A DNA stretch of 64,000 nt from Actinomycetospora lemnae (GTDB taxonomy: Bacteria > Actinomycetota > Actinomycetes > Mycobacteriales > Pseudonocardiaceae), in NCBI RefSeq assembly GCF_028737315.1, contig NZ_JAQZAO010000015.1:41969-105968 (forward strand), read 5' to 3'. The notes under the pieces are model-generated. The model was not told the origin of the DNA. It did not search any database and saw only the letters and a program-made list of their open reading frames with translations. This document shows, in pieces, positions 17,957 through 29,636 of the stretch (its first letter is position 1; every line of letters starts with the position of its first letter). The position numbers and the translations under genes are program-made.

Positions 17957-19266
17957 CGCCAGAACACGGGGAAGACGGCCACGACCAGGACCGTCAGCAC
18001 GATGACGCCGATGCCGCCGACGAACGTGGCGGTGCCGGTGCCCCACGCGTCGGCGGCCGGGCCGTGCCAGAGGTCGCCCACGCGGGGGCCACCGGCGACG
18101 ACCACCGTGAAGACCCCCTGCATGCGCCCGCGCATCCGGTCGGTGGCGACGACCTGCAGCATCGTCTGCCGGAACACCGCGCTGACGAGGTCGGCGGCGC
18201 CCGCGACCGCGAGCAGCGTCACCGCGAGCCACAGCATCGAGGTCAGCCCGGACAGCGCGACCCCGAGACCCCACACGCAGATCGCCACCGTCACGGCGAC
18301 GCCCTGCCGGCGGATGCCGTGGAGACGCCCGGAGAACAGGCCGCCGAGGGTCGCGCCGATCGCGATCGAGGCGAACAGTGCGCCGAGCGCGAAGCCGCCG
18401 CCCGGCGGGTCGCCGAACACCCGCTCGGCCGCCTCGGGGAACACCGCGCGGGGCATGCCGACCGCCATCGCGACGATGTCGACGAGGAACGACACGAGCA
18501 GCACCTGGCTGGTCGCGATGTAGCGGAAGCCGGCGAGGACGTCGGCGAACCCGGCACTCTGCCGCACCGCGTGGATCGCCCCGCGCACCCCGCCCGGGCC
18601 GTCGCCGACGGGCAGGCGCGGCAGGTTGAAGGCGGCCCAGATCGACGCGGTCAGGCAGGCGGTGTCGACGAGGTAGAGGACGCCCACCGAGGTGAAGGTC
18701 AGGGTGACGCCGGCGAGCAGCGGGCCGGCGATGGCGCCGACCTGGTTCACCGTGAACAGCAGCGTGTTGGCCGCGGGCAGCTGGTCGTTGGGCAGGATCC
18801 GGGGCAGGACCGCGGCGCGGGTCGGCTGGTTGATCGCGAGGAACGCGGTCTGCACCGCGTAGAGCGTCAGGATCGTCCAGGGTCCGCCGACGCCGGTGAC
18901 CGAGACGACGCCGAGCAGCGCGGAGGTCAGGGCGATGCCCGTGCCGGTGAACACCAGCAGCCCACGGCGGTCGACGGCGTCCGCGATCGCCCCGCCCCAC
19001 AGGCCGAAGACGATGAGCGGGACCAGGCCGAACAGGCCGACGAGCCCGACCCACGCCGACGACCCCGTCAGCTGGTAGAGCTGTGTCGGGACCGCGACGA
19101 CGGTGAGCTGCGCGCCGACGACCGTGACGATCGCCGCGATCCACAGGCGCTTGAAGGCGGGGGTGCGCAGCGGTGTGGTGTCGGCGAGGAGTCCGCGTCG
19201 CCGAGATGTCGGGTCCGGCTCCCCTCTGGGCGTGCTCCCAGGATGGCTGCGCGTCCGTCGTGGCAC
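17794..19266 (-). CDS. MFS transporter
   Basis: Twelve-helix major facilitator of 490 residues. Helix 1 is WIAAIVTVVGAQLTVVAVP and the loop GLWGGAIADAVDRR contains the MFS motif A variant. It belongs to the EntS/drug-exporter group, like the second MFS gene in the window. The start is a GTG at 19266; the first 30 residues are basic and may not all be translated. The last 45 residues are a low-complexity Ala/Ser/Asp tail antisense to the end of the oxidoreductase gene. It begins 18 bases after the pdxH stop and may be co-transcribed with it. Substrate unknown. Confidence 0.85.
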   Translation of the reverse strand: MPRRTRSHPGSTPRGEPDPTSRRRGLLADTTPLRTPAFKRLWIAAIVTVVGAQLTVVAVPTQLYQLTGSSAWVGLVGLFGLVPLIVFGLWGGAIADAVDRRGLLVFTGTGIALTSALLGVVSVTGVGGPWTILTLYAVQTAFLAINQPTRAAVLPRILPNDQLPAANTLLFTVNQVGAIAGPLLAGVTLTFTSVGVLYLVDTACLTASIWAAFNLPRLPVGDGPGGVRGAIHAVRQSAGFADVLAGFRYIATSQVLLVSFLVDIVAMAVGMPRAVFPEAAERVFGDPPGGGFALGALFASIAIGATLGGLFSGRLHGIRRQGVAVTVAICVWGLGVALSGLTSMLWLAVTLLAVAGAADLVSAVFRQTMLQVVATDRMRGRMQGVFTVVVAGGPRVGDLWHGPAADAWGTGTATFVGGIGVIVLTVLVVAVFPVFWRYRAPLPGDPPPPEAVAASEEVSADAASDDASGDAASADPPGRGGKTASDDGPA

Positions 19267-19284
19267 GGCGACGATCCTGCGCTC

Positions 19285-22526
<3,242 letters not shown>

Positions 22527-22528
<2 letters not shown>

Positions 22529-22620
22529 CCAGCGCGCTGGTCCGATCGGGCTAGCAATTTCGTCACACGCGCCCCGCCCGTGTCTCCCGTCCACCGACGG
22601 GCGGACACGGGCGCGGCGCG
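22527..22620 (+). terminator. Double hairpin after serC
   Basis: A 16-base perfect palindrome (22527-22542) overlaps the stop codon, followed after a short AT-rich stretch by a long hairpin at 22568-22620 with 17-base outer arms (one mismatch) and a 6-base inner stem. Together they probably end serC transcription before sepH. Confidence 0.55.
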
Positions 22621-22721
22621 CCTCCCTCGTCCGTGCAGATCCGTCGCCTAGCGTCGGTCGGCGAGCCACGAGGCCCCACCCGGCAGACGGGGCCCGGGCC
22701 GCGAGCCGACGGGGAGGCCTG

Positions 22722-23864
22722 ATGCGTCAGCTGCGCGTCGTCGGCCTGGGTGACGACCACGAGACCGTGATCCTCGAGGACCCGATCCGCCACGAGCGGT
22801 TCGCGGTCTCCGGCGACGAGCGCCTGCGGGCCGCGGCCCGGGGGGACGTGCGACGCCTCGGGCAGATGGAGATCGAGGTCTCGAGCCCGCTGCGTCCCCG
22901 CGACATCCAGGCGCGTGTGCGGGCCGGCGAGTCGGTCGACGACGTCGCCGCGGCCTCCGGGGTGAGCACCGCGCACGTCGAGCGGTTCGCCTACCCGGTG
23001 CTGCTCGAGCGCGCCCGCGTCGCCGAGATCGCCCGGCGCGCGCACCCCGTGCTGCCGACCGACCCCACGCGCACCGACGGGCGCACGCTCGGCGAGATCG
23101 TCGCGGCCACCTTCATCGCCCGCGGGCAGGAGCTCGACGACGCGCGGTGGGACGCCCACAAGGGCGAGGACGCGCAGTGGATCGTCACGCTCGCCTGGCA
23201 GACGGGCCGCTCGGACAACCTCGCCCGCTGGGCCTTCCGGCCGGGCAGCTCCGGCGGCACGGTCGACCCGCGCGACGACCCCGCCCGCGAGCTCCTCGGC
23301 CACGACCCGGTCGGCGGCCCGCGCCGCGTCGACGCGCCGGTGCCCGCCGCGGCGCCCGCGCCGGAGGCCCCGCCCGGCGAGGCCCCGGAGAGGCACGACG
23401 AGACGCTCGAGGAGACGCCGGCCCTGGCCGTCGGGGGCGACACCGCCCCGGCGCGCCGCAGCGCGGGCGGCCACGGGACAGGACACGGCACGGGCCACGG
23501 CAGCGCCTCGCGGCGGGGTGAGCGCGGCACGGGCCGGCGCGGCGGGCGTCCGACCCGGGGCTCGGCGAGCCCGGCGAGCCCGGCGAGCCCGGCGGCGGGG
23601 AGCACCCCCGCCGCGTCCGCGGCCTCGAGCCCTGCCTCGAGCCCTGCCTCGAGCCCTGTCTCGGGTGCAGCCTCGAGCGAGACGCCGGCGGCCACCGACG
23701 ACCAGGTCCCCGTGCCCCGCACCGGGCGGCCCGCCGAGCCCGCGGCCGCCGAGACCACCGAGCACGCGGCACCCGTCGAGACCGGGCGGCGCGGCCGGCG
23801 CACCCACCCGATCGTCCCGTCGTGGGAGGACGTGCTGCTGGGGACGCGCTCGCCGCGGAGCTGA
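22722..23864 (+). CDS. sepH: Septation protein SepH
   Basis: Actinobacterial division protein (DUF3071) that, in Streptomyces and mycobacteria, binds FtsZ and promotes filament assembly. The conserved N-terminal domain (residues 1 to about 160) begins MRQLRVVGLGDDHETVILED and contains the helix-turn-helix-like SVDDVAAASGVSTAHVERFAYPV. Residues 165-340 are a disordered linker rich in Pro, Ala and Ser, with in-frame tandem repeats, and the short conserved C-terminal motif RRTHPIVPSWEDVLLG follows. ATG 22722 is 6 bases after GGGGAGG. The 380-residue length is at the upper end for the family because of the expanded linker. Confidence 0.93.
   Translation: MRQLRVVGLGDDHETVILEDPIRHERFAVSGDERLRAAARGDVRRLGQMEIEVSSPLRPRDIQARVRAGESVDDVAAASGVSTAHVERFAYPVLLERARVAEIARRAHPVLPTDPTRTDGRTLGEIVAATFIARGQELDDARWDAHKGEDAQWIVTLAWQTGRSDNLARWAFRPGSSGGTVDPRDDPARELLGHDPVGGPRRVDAPVPAAAPAPEAPPGEAPERHDETLEETPALAVGGDTAPARRSAGGHGTGHGTGHGSASRRGERGTGRRGGRPTRGSASPASPASPAAGSTPAASAASSPASSPASSPVSGAASSETPAATDDQVPVPRTGRPAEPAAAETTEHAAPVETGRRGRRTHPIVPSWEDVLLGTRSPRS
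23564..23657 (+). repeat. Two in-frame tandem repeat blocks in the sepH linker
   Basis: Three exact copies of GGCGAGCCC (23564-23590) encode SerProAla units, and three exact copies of GCCTCGAGCCCT (23622-23657) encode a four-residue Ser/Ala/Pro unit. Exact identity at DNA level indicates recent slippage; the unit lengths are multiples of three, so reading frame is kept. Confidence 0.85.
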
Positions 23865-23870
23865 GCCGGC

Positions 23871-24614
23871 TCAGAAGGCCGCGACGGCGAGGAAGACCAG
23901 CGCGGTCCCGGTGCCGGCGAACGTGCCGTACACCGCCCAGCGCCAGGTCGGGACGTGCCGGTTGAGCCACAGCGCCGGCACCAGGCCCGCGACCACGGCG
24001 GCGTCGACGAGCAGCCCGAGCGGGCCGAGCCCGGTGATCAGGGGCGCGGCCAGCGCCAGGTTCGCCAGCAGGACCACGCCCGCGACGAGGACGGCGAGGG
24101 TCAGGCCCACGCCCCACGGGGTCGGCTCCGCGGCCGCCGTGACCGCCGACGGCTCGCCCCCCTCGACGACGGGGTGCGGCGCGGGCCCGGCGGCGTGGCC
24201 GTTGCCGTTGCGGGGCAGCGGCGGCACCGGCGGCGGGTACGGCGTGCGGGTGACGGCGCGCAGGGCGACGCGGTGCCCCGTGACCGGGTCCCGGTAGTCG
24301 ACGGGCGCGGCGAGCTCCACCGACAGCCGCGCCGCGAGCTGGCGGCCCCGGCGGCTGACGGTGTCGGCGGTGGTGTCGGCGGTGGTGTCGGCGGTGGTGT
24401 CGGCGGCCCTCCCGGTCGACGGGTCGAGCTCCGCTGCGCTCCGTCTCCCGGCCGGCACCGCCGCCGCGATCCGCGCCCACTCCTGCAGCGCGTCGACGAG
24501 GTCCGGCGGCAGCCCCCAGGTCCGGCCCGGCCCGCCGTCGGCGTCGGGCTCCCCGAGCGGCACCCCGGCCACCAGCGCCCGGCCGCGCACGGCGGTCACC
24601 TCCACGACCCTCAC
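23871..24614 (-). CDS. DUF2537 membrane protein
   Basis: 247 residues. An N-terminal soluble part (RVVEVTAVRGRALVAGVPLG) is followed by a variable linker holding four TADT-like units, then the DUF2537 membrane region from about residue 165 with two or three helices (GVGLTLAVLVAGVVLLANLAL and following). Function unknown; the family is restricted to actinobacteria and sits beside sepH and the SpoU methylase in mycobacteria (Rv0881-Rv0883c order). The GTG start overlaps the stop of the methylase by 4 bases (GTGA), so the two are co-translated. It converges on sepH with 6 bases between stops. Confidence 0.8.
   Translation of the reverse strand: MRVVEVTAVRGRALVAGVPLGEPDADGGPGRTWGLPPDLVDALQEWARIAAAVPAGRRSAAELDPSTGRAADTTADTTADTTADTVSRRGRQLAARLSVELAAPVDYRDPVTGHRVALRAVTRTPYPPPVPPLPRNGNGHAAGPAPHPVVEGGEPSAVTAAAEPTPWGVGLTLAVLVAGVVLLANLALAAPLITGLGPLGLLVDAAVVAGLVPALWLNRHVPTWRWAVYGTFAGTGTALVFLAVAAF
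24361..24406 (-). repeat. 12-bp tandem repeat, 3.8 copies, inside the DUF2537 gene
   Basis: GTGTCGGCGGTG (plus-strand reading) is repeated three times exactly from 24361 with a fourth partial copy to 24406, encoding consecutive TADT units in the linker of the DUF2537 protein. Frame-preserving and probably length-variable between strains. Confidence 0.85.
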
Positions 24615-25462
24615 GGCGCGCCCGTCCGCCCGCCGGGGACGAGCACGCCGGCGGTGGCGTGGAACGCGACCGCGGCGGCGGTGGCCACGTTGAGCGAGTC
24701 GACGTCGCCGGCCATCGGGATGCGGACGCGGACGTCGGCGGCGGCGAGCGCCGCGGCGGAGAGCCCCGGGCCCTCGGCCCCGAGCATCAGCGCCACCCGC
24801 TCGTGCCCGGCGAGCCCGGCCATCGCGCCCGGGTCGCCCGCCGGCGTCAGGGCCCCGAGGACGAAGCCCGCCGCGCGCAGCGCCGCCACGGCCTCGTCGA
24901 GGTCGCAGGGCACGAACGGCACCCGCAGCACGTGGCCCATCGAGACCCGCACGCTGCGCCGGTAGAGCGGGTCGGCGCACCCCGGGCCGACGAGCACCGC
25001 GTCCACCCCGAGCGCGGCGGCGTTGCGGAACAGGGCGCCGAGGTTCTCGTGGTCGTTGACGCCCTCGAGCACCGCCACACGCCGCGCGCCCGCGAGGAGG
25101 CCTGCGAGGTCGGGTGTCGGCGCACGGTCGGCGCTGGCGAGCACCCCCCGGTTGAGGTGGAAGCCGACCACGTGCGCCATGGTGTCGGCGTCGGTCACGT
25201 AGGCGGGGACGTCGACGCCGGCGAGGTCCGGCGCGAGGTCCTCGACCCGCCGGGCGACCCCGAGCAGCGCCCGCGGCGGGTACGGCGAGGCGAGCAGGCG
25301 CCGCACGACGACGGTGCCCTCGGCGAGCACGAGACCCCGGCCGCCGGGGCGGTCGGGACGACGGTCGGCGCGGGCGAGGTCGCGGAAGTCGGCGAGTCGC
25401 GGGTCCGCCGCGTCGTCGATCTCCACCACACGCGCCACGTGCGTATCGTTCCAGACCGCCAC
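24611..25462 (-). CDS. TrmH/SpoU-family RNA 2'-O-methyltransferase
   Basis: SPOUT-fold methylase using S-adenosylmethionine to methylate ribose of rRNA or tRNA. The 283 residues have an N-terminal substrate-binding domain and a C-terminal knot with VLEGVNDHENLGALFRNAAALGVDAVLVGPGCADPLYRRSVRVSMG (motif 1), LMLGAEGPGLS (motif 2) and VRIPMAGDVDSLNVATAAAV (motif 3). GTG codons at 25465 and 25462 follow GGAG; I took the second. It is translationally coupled to DUF2537. The exact RNA target is not readable from sequence. Confidence 0.88.
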   Translation of the reverse strand: MAVWNDTHVARVVEIDDAADPRLADFRDLARADRRPDRPGGRGLVLAEGTVVVRRLLASPYPPRALLGVARRVEDLAPDLAGVDVPAYVTDADTMAHVVGFHLNRGVLASADRAPTPDLAGLLAGARRVAVLEGVNDHENLGALFRNAAALGVDAVLVGPGCADPLYRRSVRVSMGHVLRVPFVPCDLDEAVAALRAAGFVLGALTPAGDPGAMAGLAGHERVALMLGAEGPGLSAAALAAADVRVRIPMAGDVDSLNVATAAAVAFHATAGVLVPGGRTGAP

Positions 25463-25614
25463 CACGAGCTCCGCGCCCGGCGACCCGGGGATGTGCCGGC
25501 CCGTGTGTGGCGGGCGCCGGTCGGGGCACCCGGGTGCACGCTGCTCCGCCGAGCACCGGACGAGAGCGGAACCGAACACCCCGGAAGGGCCCGGGGACGT
25601 GGGAGGCTGGGGCC

Positions 25615-26163
25615 GTGAGCGAGATGCGGGTGGTCGGCGTTCTGGCCGTGGACGACGCGACGCAATCCGGCGGCTCGTCGGGGTCGGGTGAGAGTCGGCA
25701 CCCGGTGGTCCTGCTGCAGGAGACCGAGGGCAAGCGCTGCCTGCAGATCTGGATCGGGCTGGCCGAGGCCGAGGCCATCGCGCTCGAACAGCAGGGCCGT
25801 CTGCCCGAGCGGCCGCTGACGCACGTGCTCATCGCCGACGTGGTGTCCGCCCTGGGCCGGCGCCTCGAGCGCATCGAGATCACCGAGGTGCGGGCCGGCA
25901 CGTTCTACGCGGACCTGGTCTTCGACCGGGGCCTGCGGGTGTCCGCGCGGCCCAGCGACTCGATCGCCATCGCGCTGCACGCCGACGTGCCGATCCACGC
26001 CACCGAGGGCGTCCTCGACGACGCCGGCGTGGTGGTCGAGGACGACGAGGGCGAGGAGTCCGGGTCGGGCAGCGGGGGGTCGAGCACCGACGAGGACGAG
26101 GTCGACCGCTTCCGCGCGTTCCTCGACAACATCTCGCCGGAGGACTTCGGACGAAGCGGCTGA
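25615..26163 (+). CDS. Bifunctional nuclease family protein (DUF151)
   Basis: 182 residues. The DUF151/BFN domain spans about 1-145 (MRVVGV, LLQETEGKRCLQIWIGLAEAEAI, SALGRRLERIEITEVRAGTFYADLVF, ARPSDSIAIALH). Plant members have RNase and DNase activity; the actinobacterial role is not established. An acidic, Gly/Ser-rich linker (DDEGEESGSGSGG) leads to a short C-terminal segment. The GTG at 25615 is 7-10 bases after GGGAGG; ATG 25624 is an alternative. Divergent from the methylase gene. Confidence 0.87.
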   Translation: MSEMRVVGVLAVDDATQSGGSSGSGESRHPVVLLQETEGKRCLQIWIGLAEAEAIALEQQGRLPERPLTHVLIADVVSALGRRLERIEITEVRAGTFYADLVFDRGLRVSARPSDSIAIALHADVPIHATEGVLDDAGVVVEDDEGEESGSGSGGSSTDEDEVDRFRAFLDNISPEDFGRSG

Positions 26164-26203
26164 CCACCTGCGTCACGGAGGGTCGGAGGTCACCGTGCGT
26201 CGC

Positions 26204-26274
26204 CCAGCGGTCGACACGATCGGTGTCCTACGCTGAACGGACGCTTTCCGCGGTCGGACGGTGTCGACCGCTGG
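26204..26274. repeat. 14-bp perfect inverted repeat with a 43-base spacer
   Basis: CCAGCGGTCGACAC at 26204-26217 is exactly complementary to 26261-26274, in the 241-base region between the DUF151 gene and the GCS2 ligase gene. It could be a long-loop terminator of the first gene or paired operator half-sites of the second. Confidence 0.6.
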
Positions 26275-26404
26275 CGTGTCCCCGCGGGCTGTGTCAGCGT
26301 GACCGCTCGTCGGGGTTCGGGTGAGGTAGCCGGGGTGTGCCGCCGGGCAGGTGGTGACGGCTCCGGTGGTCGAGATCGGATCGTGGACGGGAGCCGGGCG
26401 GGCA

Positions 26405-27919
26405 ATGGGCCAGCACCTCACCGCCACCCTCTTCACCGCCTCGGACCAGGCCCGCTACCGCCATCGCATCCACCGCTGCCTCGAGGCGTTCGGGACGATG
26501 GTCACCGAGGGGCGCTTCGCCGCCGCCGAGCCGAGCACCGGGGTCGAGATCGAGCTCGCCCTGGTCGACGAGGACATGCGCCCGGCGATGCTCAACCACG
26601 CGGTGCTCGACCGGTCCGCCTCCGACGTCCTGACCTCCGAGCTCGGGCGCTGGAACCTCGAGATCAACCTGCCGCCGCGGATGCTCCCCGGGGCGACCGC
26701 GCGCGACCTCGAGCAGGACATGCTCGACGCCACCACGAACGCGGGTGACTGCGCCCGCGATCTCGGCGCCCGCGCGGTGACCATCGGCATCCTGCCCACC
26801 CTCGCCGCCGAGCACCTCGCGTCCGACCAGCTCACCGAGGACCCGCGCTACGCCCTGCTCAACCGGCAGATGCTGACGGCCCGCGGCGAGCCGTTCCGCC
26901 TCGACATCACCGAGCCGCCCGCCTCGCGCCACGGCCCGACCGACGGCGCGCCCGCCGAGCACCTCGTCCTCGACGTCGACTCGATCGCCCCCGAGGCCGC
27001 CTGCACGTCGCTGCAGCTGCACCTGCAGCTCACCCCGGAGCTCTTCCCCGCCTACTGGAACGCCGCGCAGGCGATCGCCGGGATGCAGGTCGCGCTCGCG
27101 GCCAACTCGCCGTTCCTGCTGGGGCGCCGCCTCTGGGCCGAGACCCGCATCCCGCTGTTCACCCAGGCCGTCGACACGCGGCCCGTCGAGCTGCGCAACC
27201 AGGGCGTGCGGCCGCGGGTGTGGTTCGGCGACCGGTGGGCGCACTCGGCGTACGACCTGTTCGAGGAGAACGTCCGCTACTTCGGCGCGCTGCTCCCCCT
27301 CGCCGAGGACGAGGACCCCTTCGCCGAGCTCGAGGCGGGCCGCCCGCCGAGCCTGCAGGAGCTCCGCCTGCACAACGGCACGGTGTGGCGCTGGAACCGT
27401 CCGGTCTACGACGTCGCCGACGGTGTGGCGCACCTGCGCCTGGAGAACCGTGTGCTGCCCGCCGGGCCGACGGCCGTCGACGCGGTGGCCAACGCGATGT
27501 TCTTCTACGGCCTCATCCGGGCGCTCGCGGAGTCCGACCGCCCGCCGTGGCAGCTGATGTCGTTCGACGCCGCCGAGGCCAACTTCACCGCCGGGGCGCG
27601 CCACGGCATCGAGGCCGCCCTCTACTGGCCGGGCATCGGCACGGTCCGCGCCGACGAGCTCGTGCTGCGCCGCATGCTGCCGCTGGCCCAGGAGGGGCTG
27701 GCCGCCTGGGGCGTGGACGCCGAGGCCGCCGACCGCTACCTGTCGATCATCGAGCAGCGCTGCGTGCACCGGTCCACGGGCGCCACCTGGCAGGTCCGGG
27801 CGGTGGCCGACGCCGAGCGCCGCGGGCTGGACCGGGGCAACGCGATCCTCGAGATGATGCGCGCCTACCTCGAGGGCATGGAGGCCAACGTGCCCGTGCA
27901 CGAGTGGCCGCCGGCCTGA
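26405..27919 (+). CDS. Glutamate-cysteine ligase family protein (GCS2-like carboxylate-amine ligase)
   Basis: 504 residues in the glutamine-synthetase-like GCS superfamily. STGVEIELALVDEDMRP near residue 45 holds the metal-binding Glu pair, followed by RWNLEINLPPRML, the LQLHLQLTPELFPAYWN block and RLENRVLPAGPTAVDAVAN. These ligases form an amide between a glutamate gamma-carboxyl and an amine with ATP. It is distinct from the shorter YbdK and EgtA types, so neither glutathione nor ergothioneine synthesis should be assumed. ATG 26405 begins the conserved region. Its last 55 bases overlap the convergent MFS gene. Confidence 0.8.
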   Translation: MGQHLTATLFTASDQARYRHRIHRCLEAFGTMVTEGRFAAAEPSTGVEIELALVDEDMRPAMLNHAVLDRSASDVLTSELGRWNLEINLPPRMLPGATARDLEQDMLDATTNAGDCARDLGARAVTIGILPTLAAEHLASDQLTEDPRYALLNRQMLTARGEPFRLDITEPPASRHGPTDGAPAEHLVLDVDSIAPEAACTSLQLHLQLTPELFPAYWNAAQAIAGMQVALAANSPFLLGRRLWAETRIPLFTQAVDTRPVELRNQGVRPRVWFGDRWAHSAYDLFEENVRYFGALLPLAEDEDPFAELEAGRPPSLQELRLHNGTVWRWNRPVYDVADGVAHLRLENRVLPAGPTAVDAVANAMFFYGLIRALAESDRPPWQLMSFDAAEANFTAGARHGIEAALYWPGIGTVRADELVLRRMLPLAQEGLAAWGVDAEAADRYLSIIEQRCVHRSTGATWQVRAVADAERRGLDRGNAILEMMRAYLEGMEANVPVHEWPPA

Positions 27920-29166
27920 CGCCGGCCGCGCCGACGCTGCAGCACCAGCCAGACGCCCGCGACGAGCACCGCGGCCACCACCGACGCCGCGCCGCCGAGC
28001 ACCAGCGGCGCGCGCCCGCCGAGCTCCTCGGCGAGCCAGCCGAGCGCCGGTCCGCCCACGGGCGTGCCGCCGAGCAGCACGACCATCCACAGGCCCATGA
28101 CCCGGCCGCGCACCGACTCGTCGACCCCGAGCTGCACCGCCGCGTTCGCCGCGCTGGTGAACAGCAGCTGTGCGGCGCCGGTGGGCACGAGCAGCAGGGC
28201 GACGAGCGGGTAGCTGGGCATGAGGCCGGCGGCGACCTCGCAGACCCCGAACACGACCGCGGCCACGACGACCGTGCGCAGGCGCGGGCGCCCGACCCGG
28301 CGCGCGGCGGTCAGCGCGCCGAGCAGGCAGCCGACGGCGAGCGCGGAGGTCAGCAGGCCGTAGGACTCGGCGCCGCGCCCGAAGACGTTGCGGGCGACGA
28401 TCGCGAGCGTCATGAAGAAGTTGATGCCGAGGGTCGAGACGAAGAAGACGAGCACGAGCAGCAGCACGACGTCGGGGTGGCGCCGGACCTCGCGCAGGCC
28501 CGCCCGGATCGCACCGGGCTCCCGGGGCGCGCGGGTGTAGGCGAACATCTCGGCCGGGCGCATCCGGGCGAGCCCGACGAGGACCGCGGCGAACGTGACC
28601 GCGTTGATGAGGAACACCCAGCCGGTGCCCACCCCCGCGACGAGCAGGCCGGCGACCGCGGGCCCGAGGACCCGCGCGGTGTTGAACGTCATCGAGTTCA
28701 GCGCGACGGCGTTGGCGAGCGCGCCCGAGCCGACCATCTCGCCGGCGAACGACTGGCGCACCGGCCCGTCGAGCGCGGAGAAGCAGCCCAGCAGCACGCA
28801 CAGGACGTAGACCTGCGCGAGGGTGACCAGGCCGGTGACGTCGAGCAGGCCGAGCACCAGGGCGCAGAGGCCCATGGCGACCTGCAGACCCATGAGCAGG
28901 CGGCGCTTGTCGTAGCGGTCGGCGATCGAGCCGCCCCACAGGCTCAGCAGCAGGGTGGGGCCGAACTGGAGGGCCGCGGCGACGCCGAGGGCCACGGGGC
29001 TGCCGCCGGAGAGCTCGAGGACGAGCCAGTCCTGGGCGACGCGCTGCATCCACGTGCCGACGAGCGACACGACCTGCCCGGAGGCGAAGAGACGGTAGTT
29101 GCGCACGCGCAGGGCGGCGAAGATGCTGCCGCGCGCCCCGTCGGTGTGGCTGTCGACCTCGCTCAC
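27865..29166 (-). CDS. MFS exporter (EntS-like, DUF894 group)
   Basis: 433 residues, about 12 helices. ALRVRNYRLFASGQVVSLVGTWMQRVAQDWLVLELSGG at the N-terminus and SLWGGSIADRYDKRRLL (motif A) are characteristic of the EntS/enterobactin-exporter group of MFS proteins. GTG 29166 starts the protein. The last 18 residues (basic then Cys/Ser-rich) overlap the convergent ligase gene by 55 bases. Substrate unknown; siderophore or drug export are the usual annotations of this group and neither is supported by neighbours. Confidence 0.86.
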   Translation of the reverse strand: MSEVDSHTDGARGSIFAALRVRNYRLFASGQVVSLVGTWMQRVAQDWLVLELSGGSPVALGVAAALQFGPTLLLSLWGGSIADRYDKRRLLMGLQVAMGLCALVLGLLDVTGLVTLAQVYVLCVLLGCFSALDGPVRQSFAGEMVGSGALANAVALNSMTFNTARVLGPAVAGLLVAGVGTGWVFLINAVTFAAVLVGLARMRPAEMFAYTRAPREPGAIRAGLREVRRHPDVVLLLVLVFFVSTLGINFFMTLAIVARNVFGRGAESYGLLTSALAVGCLLGALTAARRVGRPRLRTVVVAAVVFGVCEVAAGLMPSYPLVALLLVPTGAAQLLFTSAANAAVQLGVDESVRGRVMGLWMVVLLGGTPVGGPALGWLAEELGGRAPLVLGGAASVVAAVLVAGVWLVLQRRRGRRQAGGHSCTGTLASMPSR

Positions 29167-29225
29167 CGGGGTCCGCCACCACGCGCCATACTCGTGAGCT
29201 TACCTAACGACCTGGCACCGGGTCG

Positions 29226-29280
29226 TGTCAGCGAAGTGGCGTCACAGACGTCCAGTGTCCGTGACGCCACTTCGCTGACA
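29226..29280 (-). terminator. 20-bp perfect stem after the dodecin gene (GTCAGC family)
   Basis: Arms 29226-29245 and 29261-29280 are perfectly complementary, with a 15-base loop able to add a 3-base inner stem. It lies 14 bases beyond the dodecin stop. The arm TCAGCGAAGTGGCG closely resembles the sequence at 63960 near the window end. Confidence 0.7.
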
Positions 29281-29293
29281 TCACCACGCGGGC

Positions 29294-29512
29294 TCAGGAC
29301 TTGGTGTCCTCGAGGGCGAAGCCGATCTTCAGCGTGACCTGGAAGTGGCCGACCTCGCCGTCCTGCACGTGACCGCGGATCTCGGTGACCTCGAACCACT
29401 CGACCTGGCGCAGGGTGGTCGACGCCCGGCGGATCGCGCCGCGGATCGCCTCGTCGACGCTCTCGGCCGAGCTGCCGACGATCTCCGTCTTGCTGTAGGT
29501 GTTGTCCGCCAC
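29294..29512 (-). CDS. Dodecin family flavin-binding protein
   Basis: 72-residue dodecin: YSKTEIVGSSAESVDEAIRGAIRRAS, then LRQVEWFEVTEIRGHV with the aromatic Trp that stacks on flavin, then GEVGHFQVTLKIGFALED. Dodecins form hollow dodecamers that store or buffer FMN, riboflavin or CoA. The GTG at 29512 follows AAGGAG 8 bases away; the longer frame upstream is Arg/Thr-rich and not part of the family. Confidence 0.92.
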   Translation of the reverse strand: MADNTYSKTEIVGSSAESVDEAIRGAIRRASTTLRQVEWFEVTEIRGHVQDGEVGHFQVTLKIGFALEDTKS

Positions 29513-29636
29513 GCAGGGCTCCTTCGCGCTGGTCGGGGTGTCCGTCCTTCCGCGGGGAGCGGTACCCGTTCTCCGGCGCCGCGCCACGTGACGCGCGCCG
29601 GGCGGCCTCAGGCCCCCCTGCCGGCCCCCGGCGTGG

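Noticed and set aside
26405..27919. Calling the GCS2 protein EgtA or the glutathione enzyme GshA
   Set aside because: Length and motifs differ from EgtA, and mycothiol-using actinobacteria normally lack glutathione; no ergothioneine genes are nearby.
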